From Thozetella sp. PMI_491 (lineage: Eukaryota; Ascomycota; Sordariomycetes; Chaetosphaeriales; Chaetosphaeriaceae), in the NCBI GenBank assembly GCA_021432635.1, contig MU270059.1, positions 332,003-396,002 of the forward strand: a stretch of 64,000 nt of DNA, given 5' to 3'. The notes beneath the pieces were generated by a model. The model made no database searches and was not told the origin of the DNA. It saw only the letters and a program-made list of their open reading frames with translations. A program made the translations under genes and the position numbers. This document shows, piece by piece, positions 1 through 11,423 of this stretch (the first letter of the stretch is position 1; each line of letters begins with the position of its first letter).

Positions 1-457
1 TGGTCTTGTCAAGGACGCCATCGCCCAGGGTGCAACGATGCTGTGCGGAGATCTGAGGACAGCCGGGCCTAACAACACAATCCTCGCACCCCATATCCTG
101 GAAGGGGTCACGACTCAGATGGACGTGTTCCACAAGGAGAGCTTTGGACCGATCCTGTGTCTTACTCAGTTCTCTATGGACCAACAGGCCATTGCGCTCG
201 CGAACAATAGTGAATTTTCGCTCTGCGCGAGCGTCTTTTCACGAGATGTTATGCGAGCTTTGGATGTTGCCCGGGAAGTTCGAGCTGGTAGCTGCCACAT
301 CAACGGGCCCACGGTGTACATCGAAGCCACGCTTCCAAACGGAGGCACCGGGGGCGCCAGCGGCTATGGGCGCTTTGGAGGTATGGCTGGTGTCGAAGAA
401 TTCACAGAACGCAAGATTCTCAGCCTGGCCAAGCCGGGGCAGAAGTATATGTTTTGA
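1..457 (+). CDS. Aldehyde dehydrogenase, C-terminal part (5' end outside window)
   Basis: The open frame enters from the left edge and stops at 457, giving about 151 residues. It carries the ESFGP segment of NAD(P)-dependent aldehyde dehydrogenases and a C-terminal SGYGRFGG...EFTE block. The family oxidises aldehydes to carboxylic acids. This arrangement resembles the aromatic-aldehyde branch (vanillin/salicylaldehyde dehydrogenase), but the catalytic Cys and the Rossmann part lie outside the window, so the substrate is inferred only. It converges with the enol-lactonase-like gene, with only 82 bases between the two stops. Together with the salicylate-hydroxylase-like gene at 7.9 kb this suggests an aromatic-aldehyde step in one pathway. 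Confidence 0.9.
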   Translation, partial: GLVKDAIAQGATMLCGDLRTAGPNNTILAPHILEGVTTQMDVFHKESFGPILCLTQFSMDQQAIALANNSEFSLCASVFSRDVMRALDVAREVRAGSCHINGPTVYIEATLPNGGTGGASGYGRFGGMAGVEEFTERKILSLAKPGQKYMF

Positions 458-539
458 TATCTCTAGCTTCCGTATTTCATAACTACCAGTGTACGTATTA
501 TTACTACTCAAAGTTTGAAGAGAGAAATGGTACTACAAT

Positions 540-1385
540 CTAGCAGAAACTCTCGAAGCCGTCGATGTAGCATACGTGACCGGCGCTAGGGACCACCCGG
601 AGCGAGATATTCTGGTTCTTTCCGACAGCCCGGAAACCTGCTTCGATGCACTTCCTCATGACCTCCATAGTCTGCGGGAGATTTGCATCGTTCTCGCCGA
701 CAATGAGAAGTGCATCATCCACCGAGGCTCCGACCTTTATGAATAGAGGCCGAAGGTCAAAGCTTATTGATTTTAGAGCGGCGCAGCATGTCTCAAACCC
801 ATCCACAGTCGTACTTCCCATAAGGGTTCTCATCCGAGAAGTCTCGTCTGGGTTAGCTAGCATCCACTCCTCTCCGAACCATCGATTCAGGGTACCCTCG
901 ATTAGCTTCGTCATGGCACCATCCTTCCTAGCGGCTTCTACGCGGGGACCAAAAACGTCGACGCCATCCTTGTCATTGACGTAAGAACAAGAGATGGTGT
1001 CACAAACAACGAGTCTCGAGATTATGGCGGGATATTTGGTGGCGAAGACGATTCCCGTAGCAGCCCCCATCGAGACACCAATCCACCCGTGGACCTTTTT
1101 GAGTCCCAAAGAGTTGATGAGAAAGAGGACATCATCTGCGATCGACTCGAACGAAGTGCTGGACAGGTCTGTAGGTGAGCCGGAACCTCCATGACCTGGC
1201 TGATTGAAGCGAAGAACTCGAAGCCCGGCGCCGTGAAGGACTGGCACGATCTTGTCCCACGATGTTGCATCGGCACACAGTGAATTCGCAAGAATCACAA
1301 CTGGTCTGTTCAAAGGTACATCTGTTGAAAGAGAGTATGACATGAGTCTGCCGTCAGGCAGGATAATGGTCTGAAATATCACCAT
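540..1385 (-). CDS. Alpha/beta hydrolase, 3-oxoadipate enol-lactonase-like
   Basis: Single-exon 281-residue protein. I start it at the ATG at 1385 because the family-like N terminus (VIFQTIILPDGRLMSYSL) follows directly; the frame is open further upstream, but that extension looks non-homologous. Visible alpha/beta-hydrolase features are the FNQPGHGGSG turn, nucleophile elbow GVSMGA, acid-loop Asp in VGENDAN and catalytic His in SAGHVCYID. Enol-lactonases (PcaD type) hydrolyse 3-oxoadipate enol-lactone in the beta-ketoadipate pathway downstream of catechol. The neighbouring salicylate-hydroxylase-like gene would produce catechol, so the context fits. It could instead be another small ester or lactone hydrolase. 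Confidence 0.82.
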   Translation of the reverse strand: MVIFQTIILPDGRLMSYSLSTDVPLNRPVVILANSLCADATSWDKIVPVLHGAGLRVLRFNQPGHGGSGSPTDLSSTSFESIADDVLFLINSLGLKKVHGWIGVSMGAATGIVFATKYPAIISRLVVCDTISCSYVNDKDGVDVFGPRVEAARKDGAMTKLIEGTLNRWFGEEWMLANPDETSRMRTLMGSTTVDGFETCCAALKSISFDLRPLFIKVGASVDDALLIVGENDANLPQTMEVMRKCIEAGFRAVGKNQNISLRVVPSAGHVCYIDGFESFC

Positions 1386-2075
1386 CGTGGGTGTCAATGT
1401 GCTGTATGAGACTTGATGTGGGCGAAGAATTGGAGGAATGGAAGTAAAGAAACAAGGCCGAGATTGTCTAGGCGCAGCATGAACGAGGACCTGCGCTATC
1501 GATACCCTGGGTACACGACTTCGAAGTTTGCGGAGCATTGGGGTAATGAGAGACCACACTGTCAACCCCACTTCCCCGATGAACGCTAAGGTCACGACAA
1601 TCCTAGCTTCTGATGCTGTGCTTGGTATTTGTTGTGATGCTTGGTTCCGGCTGGTCCAGGATCCAGGCAGTGTCAACGGCTAGACTCGCCCAGACTGGAA
1701 GCACACTTCATAGAAAAGCAGCCACGCGGAAAATCGTAGCTCAGGAACCTAAGTCCATCTTGTTTCGTAGGCACAATACAGTGGATCTGGGCAACGAACC
1801 ATCGCCGTACTTAGTGGGCCATCTAGCCAAGTTGGCCCCGGACAGCGTCTTGATGCGGGGAGCGAGTGGATCGGGAGACTAAAGTAATAAAGCGCATCCC
1901 CGCTTCGTTTGCAAGGAAGCAAGTTTCCTCGGAGTTTTGGTTTCGAGGGGCACATCGTTTCGGTGCTCCCTTCATTGTTTCCGTCTCGCATCAATTCTTC
2001 CTCAATCTGCCCCAGTCCGGAGACCTGATTCCATGCGAGAGCAGGCCCTCAACCTGGTAGCATCTGAGAGTGGAT
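1386..2075. promoter_or_regulatory. Divergent intergenic region, hydrolase / Zn2Cys6 regulator
   Basis: 690 bases between the start of the hydrolase (leftward) and the first ATG of the regulator (rightward). It must hold both promoters. The ORFs in it have no recognisable similarity and no coding look. I saw no exact TCCGCGGA palindrome here, unlike the 6.6-7.9 kb intergenic region. Confidence 0.5.
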
Positions 2076-4745
2076 ATGAGCGACCATTCCGGCGGAGCCT
2101 CGTCATCCAGGCGGAGGCAGCGCCGGGTCGCGGAGGAGCACCGGAAGCGCTCCGCTCAGAGCTGCGACCTATGCCGCAAGGTGAGCTCATCACCGCCCAG
2201 CGCGTCAATGACCTTGTAACAAAGCGAGTTCGCTAACCACCGAGAGCTGAAAGAAACGATGTAAATGCATCCCCTCACCTTCCGGCGGAGAAGCCTGTGT
2301 TACATGCCAGGCCCAGGATATCGCATGTACATACAAATTGCCACGCAAGACTCGATTCTACGGCAGTGTTGACGACCTCAGTGACCGGTAAGATTGCACA
2401 AGCTCTCCATATAAGCAACTCTACATCCCATACTCATACTGTCTTCCTGCAGATACCGATGCTTAGATGCCATTGTCAAGGCCGTGTTCCCAAATGATGC
2501 CACCGAGACAGCCCTGGATCTATGGCGGCTTGGCCAGCGGATGGGCTACAGCATGCCTGAAATCTCCCGTGACCGGGCTCCTCCACCTCCGGTCAACCTA
2601 GATGATGTCCTTGGTCAAAGGGCGCCCGAGCCACCAACATTTCCAGTAGCAGCGCTGGAAACCCAAGTAGTCCCCTCTTCGGGCCCTCAGTCGATCGGAA
2701 CCGGGGGAAGGTATGCGCTGACCCGGTCCTCGTCCGTCGAGGACACCGTCCGACTTGTCCGAGACACAACTGGGGGAGAACATTACATTGGTCCGTCTGG
2801 CAGCCTCCAATTCCTCGCCCAGTTACGCCGTCTGCTCATATCACATGGCGCGAACGGCGCGGCCGCCAAGTTTACCCAAGATGATACCGCCCAGGCGTTG
2901 GAGGCTGATAGCACCCAGGTTGGAACGGATGACCCCGAACCTGAGCATGATCAGAGGACAGATCTGGTCATCCCGCCTGCAGGCCATTCCCCGAGCTCGG
3001 TGAACTCTTCCATTGCCCAAGACTTCACCGCGCCATCCGCCGAAGATATTAGAGGTCAGCGCCGCGAGTTACCACCCCCGGAGGCTATGGAGCCACTGCT
3101 GCAGTCGTATTGGAGGCATGTTCACCCGGACTATCCTCTATTCCACCGCGGTACATTCGAGGACGAGTACGAAGCGTTTCTCAGCCAATCTAAGCAGTGG
3201 CGACAAAATCCTTCCGCAACGGATGCTCACTCATGTGACTGGGGCTGGATGAGCTGTCTAAGGATGATGCTTGTCTTCGGATCTTTGTCAGAGCCGCGTA
3301 TACCTCATGTCGATCACGGTGCCCTTCGGCGGCAGTGTGTCACGGCAACAAGACGCCTCCTGCCACAAATGGTGTCCAGATGCACTCTTTCCAATGTGCG
3401 GGCTCTAGTCCTCTTATCATTATTTCTACACAGCAATAATGAACGAAACGCATCTTGGGTCCTGCTAGGTGCTGCTGTGCGCTCGTCGGTTGCACTGGGT
3501 CTCCACAGAAGCAGTGCCTTGTCGTCATTCCGGCCAATAGAACGAGAGGTTAGAAAGCGCGTCTTCTGCACACTGTATGGCTTTGAGCAGTTTCTCGCAT
3601 CAAGCCTTGGAAGGCCAGGCGGCTTAAACGATGTCGACATTGAAGTCAACCCTCCAAAAGGGGGTTTTCTTGACGGGGGTAGCGCAGACGGAAACCAGCT
3701 GACCGAACTTTCATCGAGCCTTCACCAGATACTCGCCAAAGCGAGAATTGTCTCAGAAAGGCATAACAGCGATGGGACCTCTATCGAAGATGTCCTCCAA
3801 TCTCTTGAGGGCTGGAGCCGCCGCGTGTCTGCAAACCGTAGTAGATACATCCCCCCTATCAAGCTTGGGATTCGTCTCTTCGCGACTTTCGAGGGTGGGG
3901 CGATGGATCTTGCCCAACTGCGAACCCTGCTAGACTGGCAAGATCCTTCCCATTTACGAGAGACACTGCTTCTTCATGCCGAGTATCGATATGTTGGGTT
4001 ACTAGTCACTCGCTCGGCCCTGCTTAAGGATGTCGCTGCCTCAAGCTCCCAAAGTGGACTCCCGCCACCAACAGGTTCAATGAGCTTGGCATCAACCACC
4101 TGCTTATGGCATGCAAGCCAGCTAGCGCAGGTCATTCTTTTGCTTGATTCGTTCAGCTTGCTCAATGGCGTCTCGAGCCTTGACGTCTTCTACGCTTACT
4201 CGGCCGCGATGGCCCTTAACCTTCGGCTGCTTCGCCGGCCGACAGTTTTGCACCGGTCGAGCGAGCTGGAAGGCCCTGAGGAAGATGAAATACAGAAGTG
4301 CCTGCGAGATCTAACCTCAAGTCTCAGGAGGGTTGTCTTGAAAGTGGAAAAAAGCGGAACGATGCGGCGGTTCGCTCGAGTTATGACCACTTTTGAAGAA
4401 TGTATCAGCAGCCAGCCGTCTCGCAATGCACTACCCAGCGTTGTCCGCAATGAAGGCCACGGCCCTCAGGCTCAAAGTGCCACCGACCAGTACTTTCCCT
4501 CAATGGCGCCTAATGCCGGAACAATGGCACCTAGCCGGTTTCATCATGGCCCAGGTGTGCCCATGTCCAGCATTGGGGGTCTAGTAGGGTTAAGTGGATG
4601 GCCGAACGGACTGGGAGAAACAATTGGGGAGTTGCCCGATACCCTCTGGATGGATCCCAACATGGCTGTAGATGGCGATAGATCGCCGGTAGAGTGGCGG
4701 GACGTAGAGTCATTGCTCGCGCGTGTTGTACCATCATGGAACTAA
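2076..4745 (+). CDS. Zn2Cys6 transcription factor with fungal-specific TF domain
   Basis: Three exons: 2076-2180, 2254-2387 and 2453-4745, 843 residues. Exons 1 and 2 rebuild a complete binuclear zinc cluster: CDLC at the end of exon 1, then KKRCKC...ACVTC...IACTY, with spacing C-X2-C-X6-C-X9-C-X2-C-X6-C. The introns have gtgagc/gtaaga donors, and the first has a gctaac branch site. A basic N terminus precedes the cluster. A Fungal_trans middle-homology region follows, recognisable from LLQSYWRHVHPDYPLFHR, SVALGLHRS and LGRPGGLND. It lies inside the aromatic-acid locus, divergent from the lactonase-like gene, and is a good candidate for the pathway-specific activator. Its target is inference. 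Confidence 0.9.
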
Positions 4746-4938
4746 GATAATGTCACATGTACAAAAGAAAATGGAGAAATCGCGCAACAGATTCTCGGCG
4801 AAATCCGGTAAAAACTTTGATTGATGGCCTAGCTTTGACACCGCTTGGACGGGTCAGTTCTAGTATCAGGCGAAAGAGAGACAGGGAGCAAATGGCCTTG
4901 GGAGCCTCCTTTGGACCTCTTCATCTATCTCCCTGTCG

Positions 4939-6595
4939 CTAGAGAGTATAACGGAAGTCCGGATGGCGCTCTCCAAGCTTCTCGTACTCCTCCCGCGGCA
5001 GATTACGTCGGTCGTCTCGTTTTCCGAGCTCCCGCTGCTTGTTCTCCCACCTACAACAGAACCACATGTTGATTGCTGCGATTATACCAACCCCCTGAAA
5101 TGCAATGCATGTCGAGATGCCGGGGACATACTGCGGCGAGTCTTTCCCCGGAAAGACGAGCGCAGAAATGATGCCGCCCACCTGCCCACAGCTCACCGCA
5201 AATGCGGTTAGGGTTCCCCGTTTGGTTGAGCCAATAACCTGGTTTACACTGCTCTCAAAGTCAGTTCTCTGGAGCGGTAAAGAAAAGGAGTGCTAAGGCT
5301 GCTTCTACTTACCACCATGCAATAACGAGAGGCTGGCAAATGTAGATCCCGATAGCAGCGAGGTAGAGACCGGCATATCTCACTTGGTAATCGGTGGAGA
5401 GCATGACCATGAGAAGGCCAACGATGCTCAAGAGGAAACCCCCAAGGACGAAAACGCCACGTCGGCGGACTTTGTCGGAGAAAATTCCCATGCAGACGGA
5501 CACAACCCCAGAGATCGCACGCACGGGTGCGGTGAGGAGGTTGGACTTCAGATCCGACCAGCCAAATGTGGTCAATATGGTAGGCTGGAAGACCGACAGC
5601 GAGTACGCCGTGACGCAGACGGCGAGGTACAGCGCACCAGCTGTCCAGACTTTCCAATCCGCAATGGAACGGAAGACACCGCGTGCTGTCATGCGCTCCT
5701 TGTTTCGTTTATCTCCCGCTTGGTCAATCTCAAGCTGACGGAGAAGCCAGGCCTTCTCTTCGGGCTTCAAAAAGGTTGACTCTTCTGGGAACGGGGGTAG
5801 GAAGAGGATTGCAAGGATGCCAACCGCACAGGACATGGCACCCTCGATGAAAAAGATCCAACTCCAGCCGGAATAGCCGCCCTTGCCATTTAGAGACCCT
5901 AATCCAGCTCCGAGAAGTCCAGAGAGAATTCCAGCGATGTCGTTTGACACCATAAACCAGGACATTCTGGTCACAAGTTGATGTCTCCTATACCATGCGC
6001 TGAGGAGATACAGGCATCCGGGAAACATACCGGCTTCGAAGACGCCGAGGAAGATGCGAGATACGAGGAGGGTCTGCCACGTCTTGCAGAACCCGGCAAA
6101 GCAGACAGACACTGGATCATGCAGATTAGAATAATCCCCAGGCAGGGTTTGAGATATCAGGTGACTTACTACCCCAACCCATCGTCAAGAAGCCAATCCA
6201 GTAACGAGGCAGAACGCGGTTTAGGATCATATTGGAAGGAATCTCGAGGAGGATATACGGTATATAGAAAACTTTAAAGAATTTATTGTTAGCATAGTCT
6301 TGTTTAGAGGTGCAGAGCACGTACCCATGACGACAATGTTATAATCGTACGAGCCCATATGTAAATCTTTTTCCATTCCCCATAGGCGAGCGTTGCCAAT
6401 GTTCACTCGGTCCAGGAACGTCATGGTATACAAGACGATGAGCAGGGGGACGAGTCTATAGTCGATCTTCTGGATAATCTTCTTCGCCTCTGCTGGGTCG
6501 GTGTCTTCCGACAGGGACCGCGCGTCAGCCTCGACGTGCTGCGCGTCCTCCTTCTCAAGGGAGACGCGAGTGTTCGCAACATAGTTGTCTGCCAT
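4939..6595 (-). CDS. MFS permease, anion:cation symporter (allantoate permease-like)
   Basis: Four exons on the minus strand: 6595-6325, 6271-6170, 6111-5313 and 5251-4939 (acceptor of the last exon possibly 5248), 494 residues. The N-terminal IDYRLVPLLIVLYTMTFLDRVNIGNAR is the signature of the ACS (DAL5/TNA1) family. Further hallmarks are LLEIPSNMILNR, FGVFEAGMFPG-like text (FLGVFEAGMFPGCLYL) and GSTKRGTLTAFAVSCGQVGG near the C terminus. The hydrophobicity pattern fits 12 membrane segments. Family members import carboxylates such as allantoate, nicotinate or aromatic acids. Divergence from the FAD monooxygenase suggests uptake of the aromatic substrate (inference). Confidence 0.92.
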
Positions 6596-7446
6596 GGCAA
6601 GGCAAGCACCCGAAGGAGTGGGCTGATTATGGAATAGAAGTGAAACCAAAAAAATAGAAGGACCTGGGGTGAGTATGACTGCGAGGATGTGATCGTTGGA
6701 TACGATAGCAAAGCGACGAGAATCGCTTGATCCTTGGAACGGCAACCCTAGGTACTTCGTCGGTCTTTATGCTTGCTGCCCAGAACAAGCTGAGATTTCT
6801 CCCTGCCGAGGAACCAATAGCTTACCGACCGCACTTGGGCCTTCTCCAGGTTTGCAGATACTTAGTACCATCTGGGATGCCAACTTCGGTGCCTCGACGC
6901 CCCAGATTCCAACTCCACAGGAACCTTCCCAAGCGTCGTCTGGGGTTGCGGGGTCGTGGAGCCGCTGGATGCTCTGGTAACAGGCATGGATGGGGCTAGA
7001 TACATGGGAGCGAGGAATGAGTTCCCGCGCCTCGCTAGCAGCGAGATCACGGGTGTCTAGCAGGCGGAACCATCTACCCAGGGGGCCTAACCGACTGCGC
7101 CGTGGGCTTGGCCTTGTCCTGCCACACGAGTCAGTTCCAGCAACTCTTAGTGCTAGTGCGAACAGCCCGACATCGGATATCACTAATGGAGAGCGCTATA
7201 TGCCATCAATGCAACAAGCAGCACCTTCATGATCCGACATTTAGAGAGCGATCGCCTCAATCCGGCGTAAATTTCTACAAGGTCAAGGCAAAGCATGAAA
7301 ATAATACACAACGACGTTTAAGGTGGTATTTAGAACGATTTTGATGTAGTTAACTTAATGATAATCGCATTCTATTTCGTATGCCGGCCCAGTTAACTAA
7401 CCCCTGTCCTCGGATCGTTAGCGCCACTCCAATTCCATCTGTCACA

Positions 7447-7454
7447 TCCGCGGA
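7447..7454. promoter_or_regulatory. TCCGCGGA palindrome, Zn2Cys6-type site (copy 1)
   Basis: Perfect 8-base palindrome in the everted CCG/CGG arrangement. The same octamer is the known pleiotropic drug resistance element (Pdr1/Pdr3 type) of yeast. It lies about 410 bases upstream of the monooxygenase ATG. Function here is inferred from sequence only. Confidence 0.4.
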
Positions 7455-7580
7455 GCCACGCTTCCTAGCTTACTCTCTCGCGCTGGAGAAAGACTCTCTT
7501 GGAGCTCGTAACCACGGTTCCGGGGCCATGGGGAGTGTGTGCTCCGCCATTACGCTGTGCCGCCATCACTCCGCATGGAC

Positions 7581-7588
7581 TCCGCGGA
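7581..7588. promoter_or_regulatory. TCCGCGGA palindrome, Zn2Cys6-type site (copy 2)
   Basis: Second perfect copy, 134 bases from the first and about 280 bases upstream of the monooxygenase ATG. Paired identical palindromes suggest binding by a dimeric Zn2Cys6 regulator such as one of the two flanking this locus. Confidence 0.4.
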
Positions 7589-7866
7589 AAGGGGAAATTA
7601 TCAAGGTGCGTGGGGCGCGGGGTCGATTATGAGGAGGTCGTGACGGTATTGGGGGCTCCAGAGTCAGCACGCGGCTGCTGGTGCGGAATATCTTCTCACG
7701 CAACTAGCCTTCATGATCTGATTTCTCTTCTAGATGGAGACGATATAAGGTCAAGCCATACGTGCTGCAAACCGTCAACTTTGATCGACAGACCTGGAAA
7801 CTAAGCATCGCAAGATACTCATTAGATATTCTGCTATATTATTTGCCTCATCTTTATCTTGACAAG

Positions 7867-9214
7867 ATGCCTCAGACAAGGCGGTCGCTGAATGTCCTGA
7901 TTGTTGGTGCTGGTCTTGGCGGATTGGCTACCGGTCTCGCTTTGCAGACCGATGGCCACAAGGTTACCATCATTGATGCCGCTCCCGAGTTCGGCGAGGT
8001 AAGTGCTTCATTGAGCATGTAACTCCCTTGTAGATATCGTGTCTACTAACAAGACGTAATAGGCTGGCGCTGGGATTCGAGTCCCGCCTAATTCCAGCAG
8101 ATTGCTGATTCGATGGGGTGTGGATATGGAGAGCATGAAGAAGTCGGTTTCCAGCCGGTACCACTTCATCCGCTGGGAAGACGGCAAGACCATCGTGAAG
8201 CTTCCATTCAACGACATTGTCGAGACCCATGGTGCCCCATACTATCTCGTGCACCGGGCCGACCTCCACGACGGCCTCATCACCGCCGCCCGAAAGGCTG
8301 GTGTTACTATCCACGCCAACAAGCGTGTTATCAGCTATGATTTTGACGCGCCAAGCGCCACAACCCAAAACGGAGAGACCTTCAAGGCCGATCTCGTCAT
8401 TGGCGCGGACGGCATCAAGTCGATCTGCCGGCCCCTGCTTACCGGCCAGCCCGACATTCCCCGCGACACTGGCGATGTTGCCTACCGGATCTTGATCCCG
8501 CAGGAGAAGCTCTTGGCGGACCCCGAGCTAGCAGACCTGATCACGGATCCCTGCACTACATCTTGGTGCGGCCCTGACGCCCACATCGTGGGCTACCCGA
8601 TCCGCAACGGCGAACAGTACAATATTGTCGTTTGCGCAACTTCATACCAGGAAACCACGGACGAGGTATGGGTCGTCAAAGGCGACAACAGCGAACTGTG
8701 CAACCGTTTCGCCAAGTGGGAGTCGCGCGTCCAAAAGCTGTGTGCCTTGACTGGCGAGTTCATGAAGTGGAGGCTGTGCGATCTGCCGGACCTGACGCGC
8801 TGGGTGCACCCTAGCGGCAAGGCGGTCTTGCTCGGCGATTCTTGTCACCCAATGCTTCCCTATCTCGCGCAAGGCGCTGCTCAGTCGTTCGAGGATGCGG
8901 CTGTCATTCGACAGTGCCTCTCAATGGACGTGGATCTGCCCGACGCCCTGAAGAGGTATGAGGACATTCGCAAGCCCAGGGTTACGCTGGTGCAGGCCAA
9001 GACCAGGGAGCACCAGTACATTCTGCACATCGAGGACGGCTCCGAGCAACAGGAGCGTGATGTCAAGATGCAACATAATGGGACCGACAACCCGGTGTTC
9101 TGGGGCTTTGACGAGAGGAGGAAATGGCTGTTTAGCCACGATGCGGAGGTCTTGGAGAAGGCCGGAGCAAACTGGCAGGATGCGCCGCATGCTGCACCTT
9201 TGAGGGCTCATTAG
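7867..9214 (+). CDS. FAD-dependent aromatic monooxygenase, salicylate hydroxylase-like
   Basis: Two exons, 7867-7998 and 8063-9214, 427 residues. The intron has a gtaagt donor and a tactaac branch point. The N terminus has the FAD Rossmann motif GAGLGG (residues about 14-19). The second FAD motif appears as VIGADGIKS, and the GD motif as LLGDSCHPMLPYLAQGAAQ followed by EDA. These three motifs define class A flavoprotein hydroxylases. Closest in style are salicylate 1-monooxygenase and 6-hydroxynicotinate monooxygenase. Salicylate hydroxylases decarboxylate and hydroxylate salicylate to catechol. The neighbouring aldehyde dehydrogenase, lactonase and acid permease support an aromatic-acid substrate. 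Confidence 0.9.
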
Positions 9215-9422
9215 CACCAGCCCTGTGTCATAAATAAGCTTCTAATATCCGTCTTCTCATCAGAATAACAACCCTACTTATATTGTCATTTAAACCTGTT
9301 CACCCTGATCCGCTATTCCATCTACAAAGAACCCCGTCTAGTTGCGAGCCGCCGTACTCGACAAGCTGACCTACGTGTGTACATATCCCAGCTAAGCTCT
9401 GACTAAAATTAAGCTTTTCATG

Positions 9423-11206
9423 CTATTTCTTCCTCGACCACAGCAGGTTCAGGACAGGTAGTCCCGAGTTCCCATCCCCACCCATTGGCCACCTCCGTGA
9501 CGGAGGCAAGTTTTGCAGAGTTCCTAGATCGAGTTGTTCCACCTGCTCGTGCCAATCGCTCAGTGAACCCTGTCTCTTCATCAAAAGTTTCACATTATAT
9601 ATCACTCGGTCTCCATCCACCACGGGTTCGCCATAAAAATGGTGGACACGGGCATGTTCCATGGGCAGCCAGTTTTCGTCTGGTATCGTCCCAGGCGAGA
9701 CGCCTGCCTCAGCTTCTTCCACTTCCATGATGCGTGTGTATAGTGCATGATATAGCGATGAATCAAAGACTATCTCTCTTTGCGGGCTCATAAGGACTAG
9801 CTCTAGAGCGCGTCGCCGGAGATGAGGGTAACGGCACTTCCAGGCCACGGTATAAAGCGGCGTCAGCACTCCAAACTCGCAGGAGAAGTCCCATTCGCCA
9901 GAAAACGGTCGAGGTCTACGGAGAAGTGACTCTGAGAGTGACACCATCTCCTCGAAATCGGCTTTCATGGCATCCCAGCCTGTCTCAGTGCCGCTAAAGC
10001 ACCCCGAGAGCGTGGCTTTGGCGGCGTACCAAATGACACGGAGGAACTCGGCGGCATCGACCTCTTCTGAGCTCCAAGATTGACTGGAAGATTCGAACAG
10101 CCTGTCGAATTGTTCTTTCCACCGAGCGAGTAAAGATCTCATACAGTCGAAGCGGTGGGTCAATGGCCCCCGCACATGCTTTGACACGGCGCTTGTTGTC
10201 GTTGGGGCCAGCATCTCGTGCCCTACAACTATCAAATCCATCAAGGTCGCTCGCGATTCTTGTATTGATTGGAAAGAGTTTGGCAAGACAGGCGTTCCAT
10301 TTTCGTCTGTCGGACTCGTCACGAAAACTTGGAAAGGTTCCTGTTGCTGGTTTGCTAACTTGGTGAGTTCCGAGGTTGCGAGGTAGAACGAGGTCAATAT
10401 CGGAGACAACTCGCGCTCAAGAAAAGATATTTCAAATGGCGAATAACCTAGTGTCTTTTCGTCTTGCCTCTGCCGCAACAAAAGCTTCATGCCGCTCGAG
10501 ATGTGCATCGCGGCTGTATTGATATCTGCCCGAAGGAACTCAAAGCAGGTGAAGATGATGCACCCCATGACCACCGGTATCAGGGCACTCGGCTCATCGG
10601 ACGCCTTCTTGGTGACAGAATAAATTGATCGATTGTAGAGCTCAAGTGCCACCGACATTGTCTGCTGGTAGTGATCCGAAGAGGTAGCCGAGACCTGCGC
10701 TTTGTGCAACGCGCCAACCGCGGCGGCCGCCTGCCGGATTGCGGGCTCAGTGAGGCTAGAGTGTAGCACACATTGTTTCCAAAAGGAGCGGCCGAAGAAG
10801 ACGGACAGCTGCGGTGCTGTGTGCCTGTAGAAGTACTCGAGCGAGGTGCTCTCGGCAGATGTTGATGCCGGGCCACCGAGCGACGGCCCTCGGTGGGGTG
10901 CAATGGCGAAGCCTTGCATGCCATACCCGTCACACTTCCTGCCTGTCTTTGTACACCTTTGACTCTATTAGTCCGTGCAAGGACCAGGTGGCGCGCTTAG
11001 GCTCACTCACTTCAAACACGAGGGCTTGGCTTCGTCGCACTTAACGCGCCGTAGCCTAGTAGATTGACTGCGTTAGTCATACACGCGCGAGAAACCCAAG
11101 ACTCGGCCGCAGCATTCACGAACTTGCAGGTGATGCACCCAGTACGGACTTTGGGTTTGCTTTTGCGCGTTCTCCGCTTTGGGGGCTCGTCAGTACTCGC
11201 GGACAT
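9423..11206 (-). CDS. Zn2Cys6 transcription factor
   Basis: Three exons on the minus strand: 11206-11124, 11055-11011 and 10956-9423, 553 residues. The zinc cluster is spread over all three exons: CITCK in exon 1, LRRVKCDEAKPSCLK in exon 2 and CTKTGRKCDGYG at the start of exon 3. The spacing is perfect Zn2Cys6. The rest is helical and lacks strong motifs, typical of the regulators with SLEYFYRHTAPQLSVFFG-type openings. It converges with the monooxygenase, about 208 bases apart, and may be a second regulator of the aromatic-acid locus or the boundary gene. Confidence 0.9.
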
Positions 11207-11423
11207 GTTGTGCTCCGGCGCCCGCTGCAGAGCATGCGGGATAAGGCAAGGAGGTCAAATGCTCCAGTCGGCTGACTGCAGCTGACGTTGGTGGTCCGGG
11301 CGGAGAGCCGGGAGATTACGGCACCGCGCAGCCCCACTACGGTCTCATCCACCAAGGCAGGCCCAATAATTACCTAGGTAGGTACTGTACTTTCACTAGT
11401 TATAAATGGTACCGATGCATGCA

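Larger units (their letters stand above)
6596..7866. promoter_or_regulatory. Large divergent intergenic region, permease / monooxygenase
   Basis: About 1.27 kb separates the two divergent starts. No ORF in it looks coding. It contains two perfect TCCGCGGA palindromes, annotated separately. The length and the paired sites suggest the main control region of the locus. Confidence 0.55.

Noticed and set aside
6767-7183. Minus-strand ORF in the permease/monooxygenase intergenic region
   Set aside because: Lies in a bidirectional promoter, no homology recognised.
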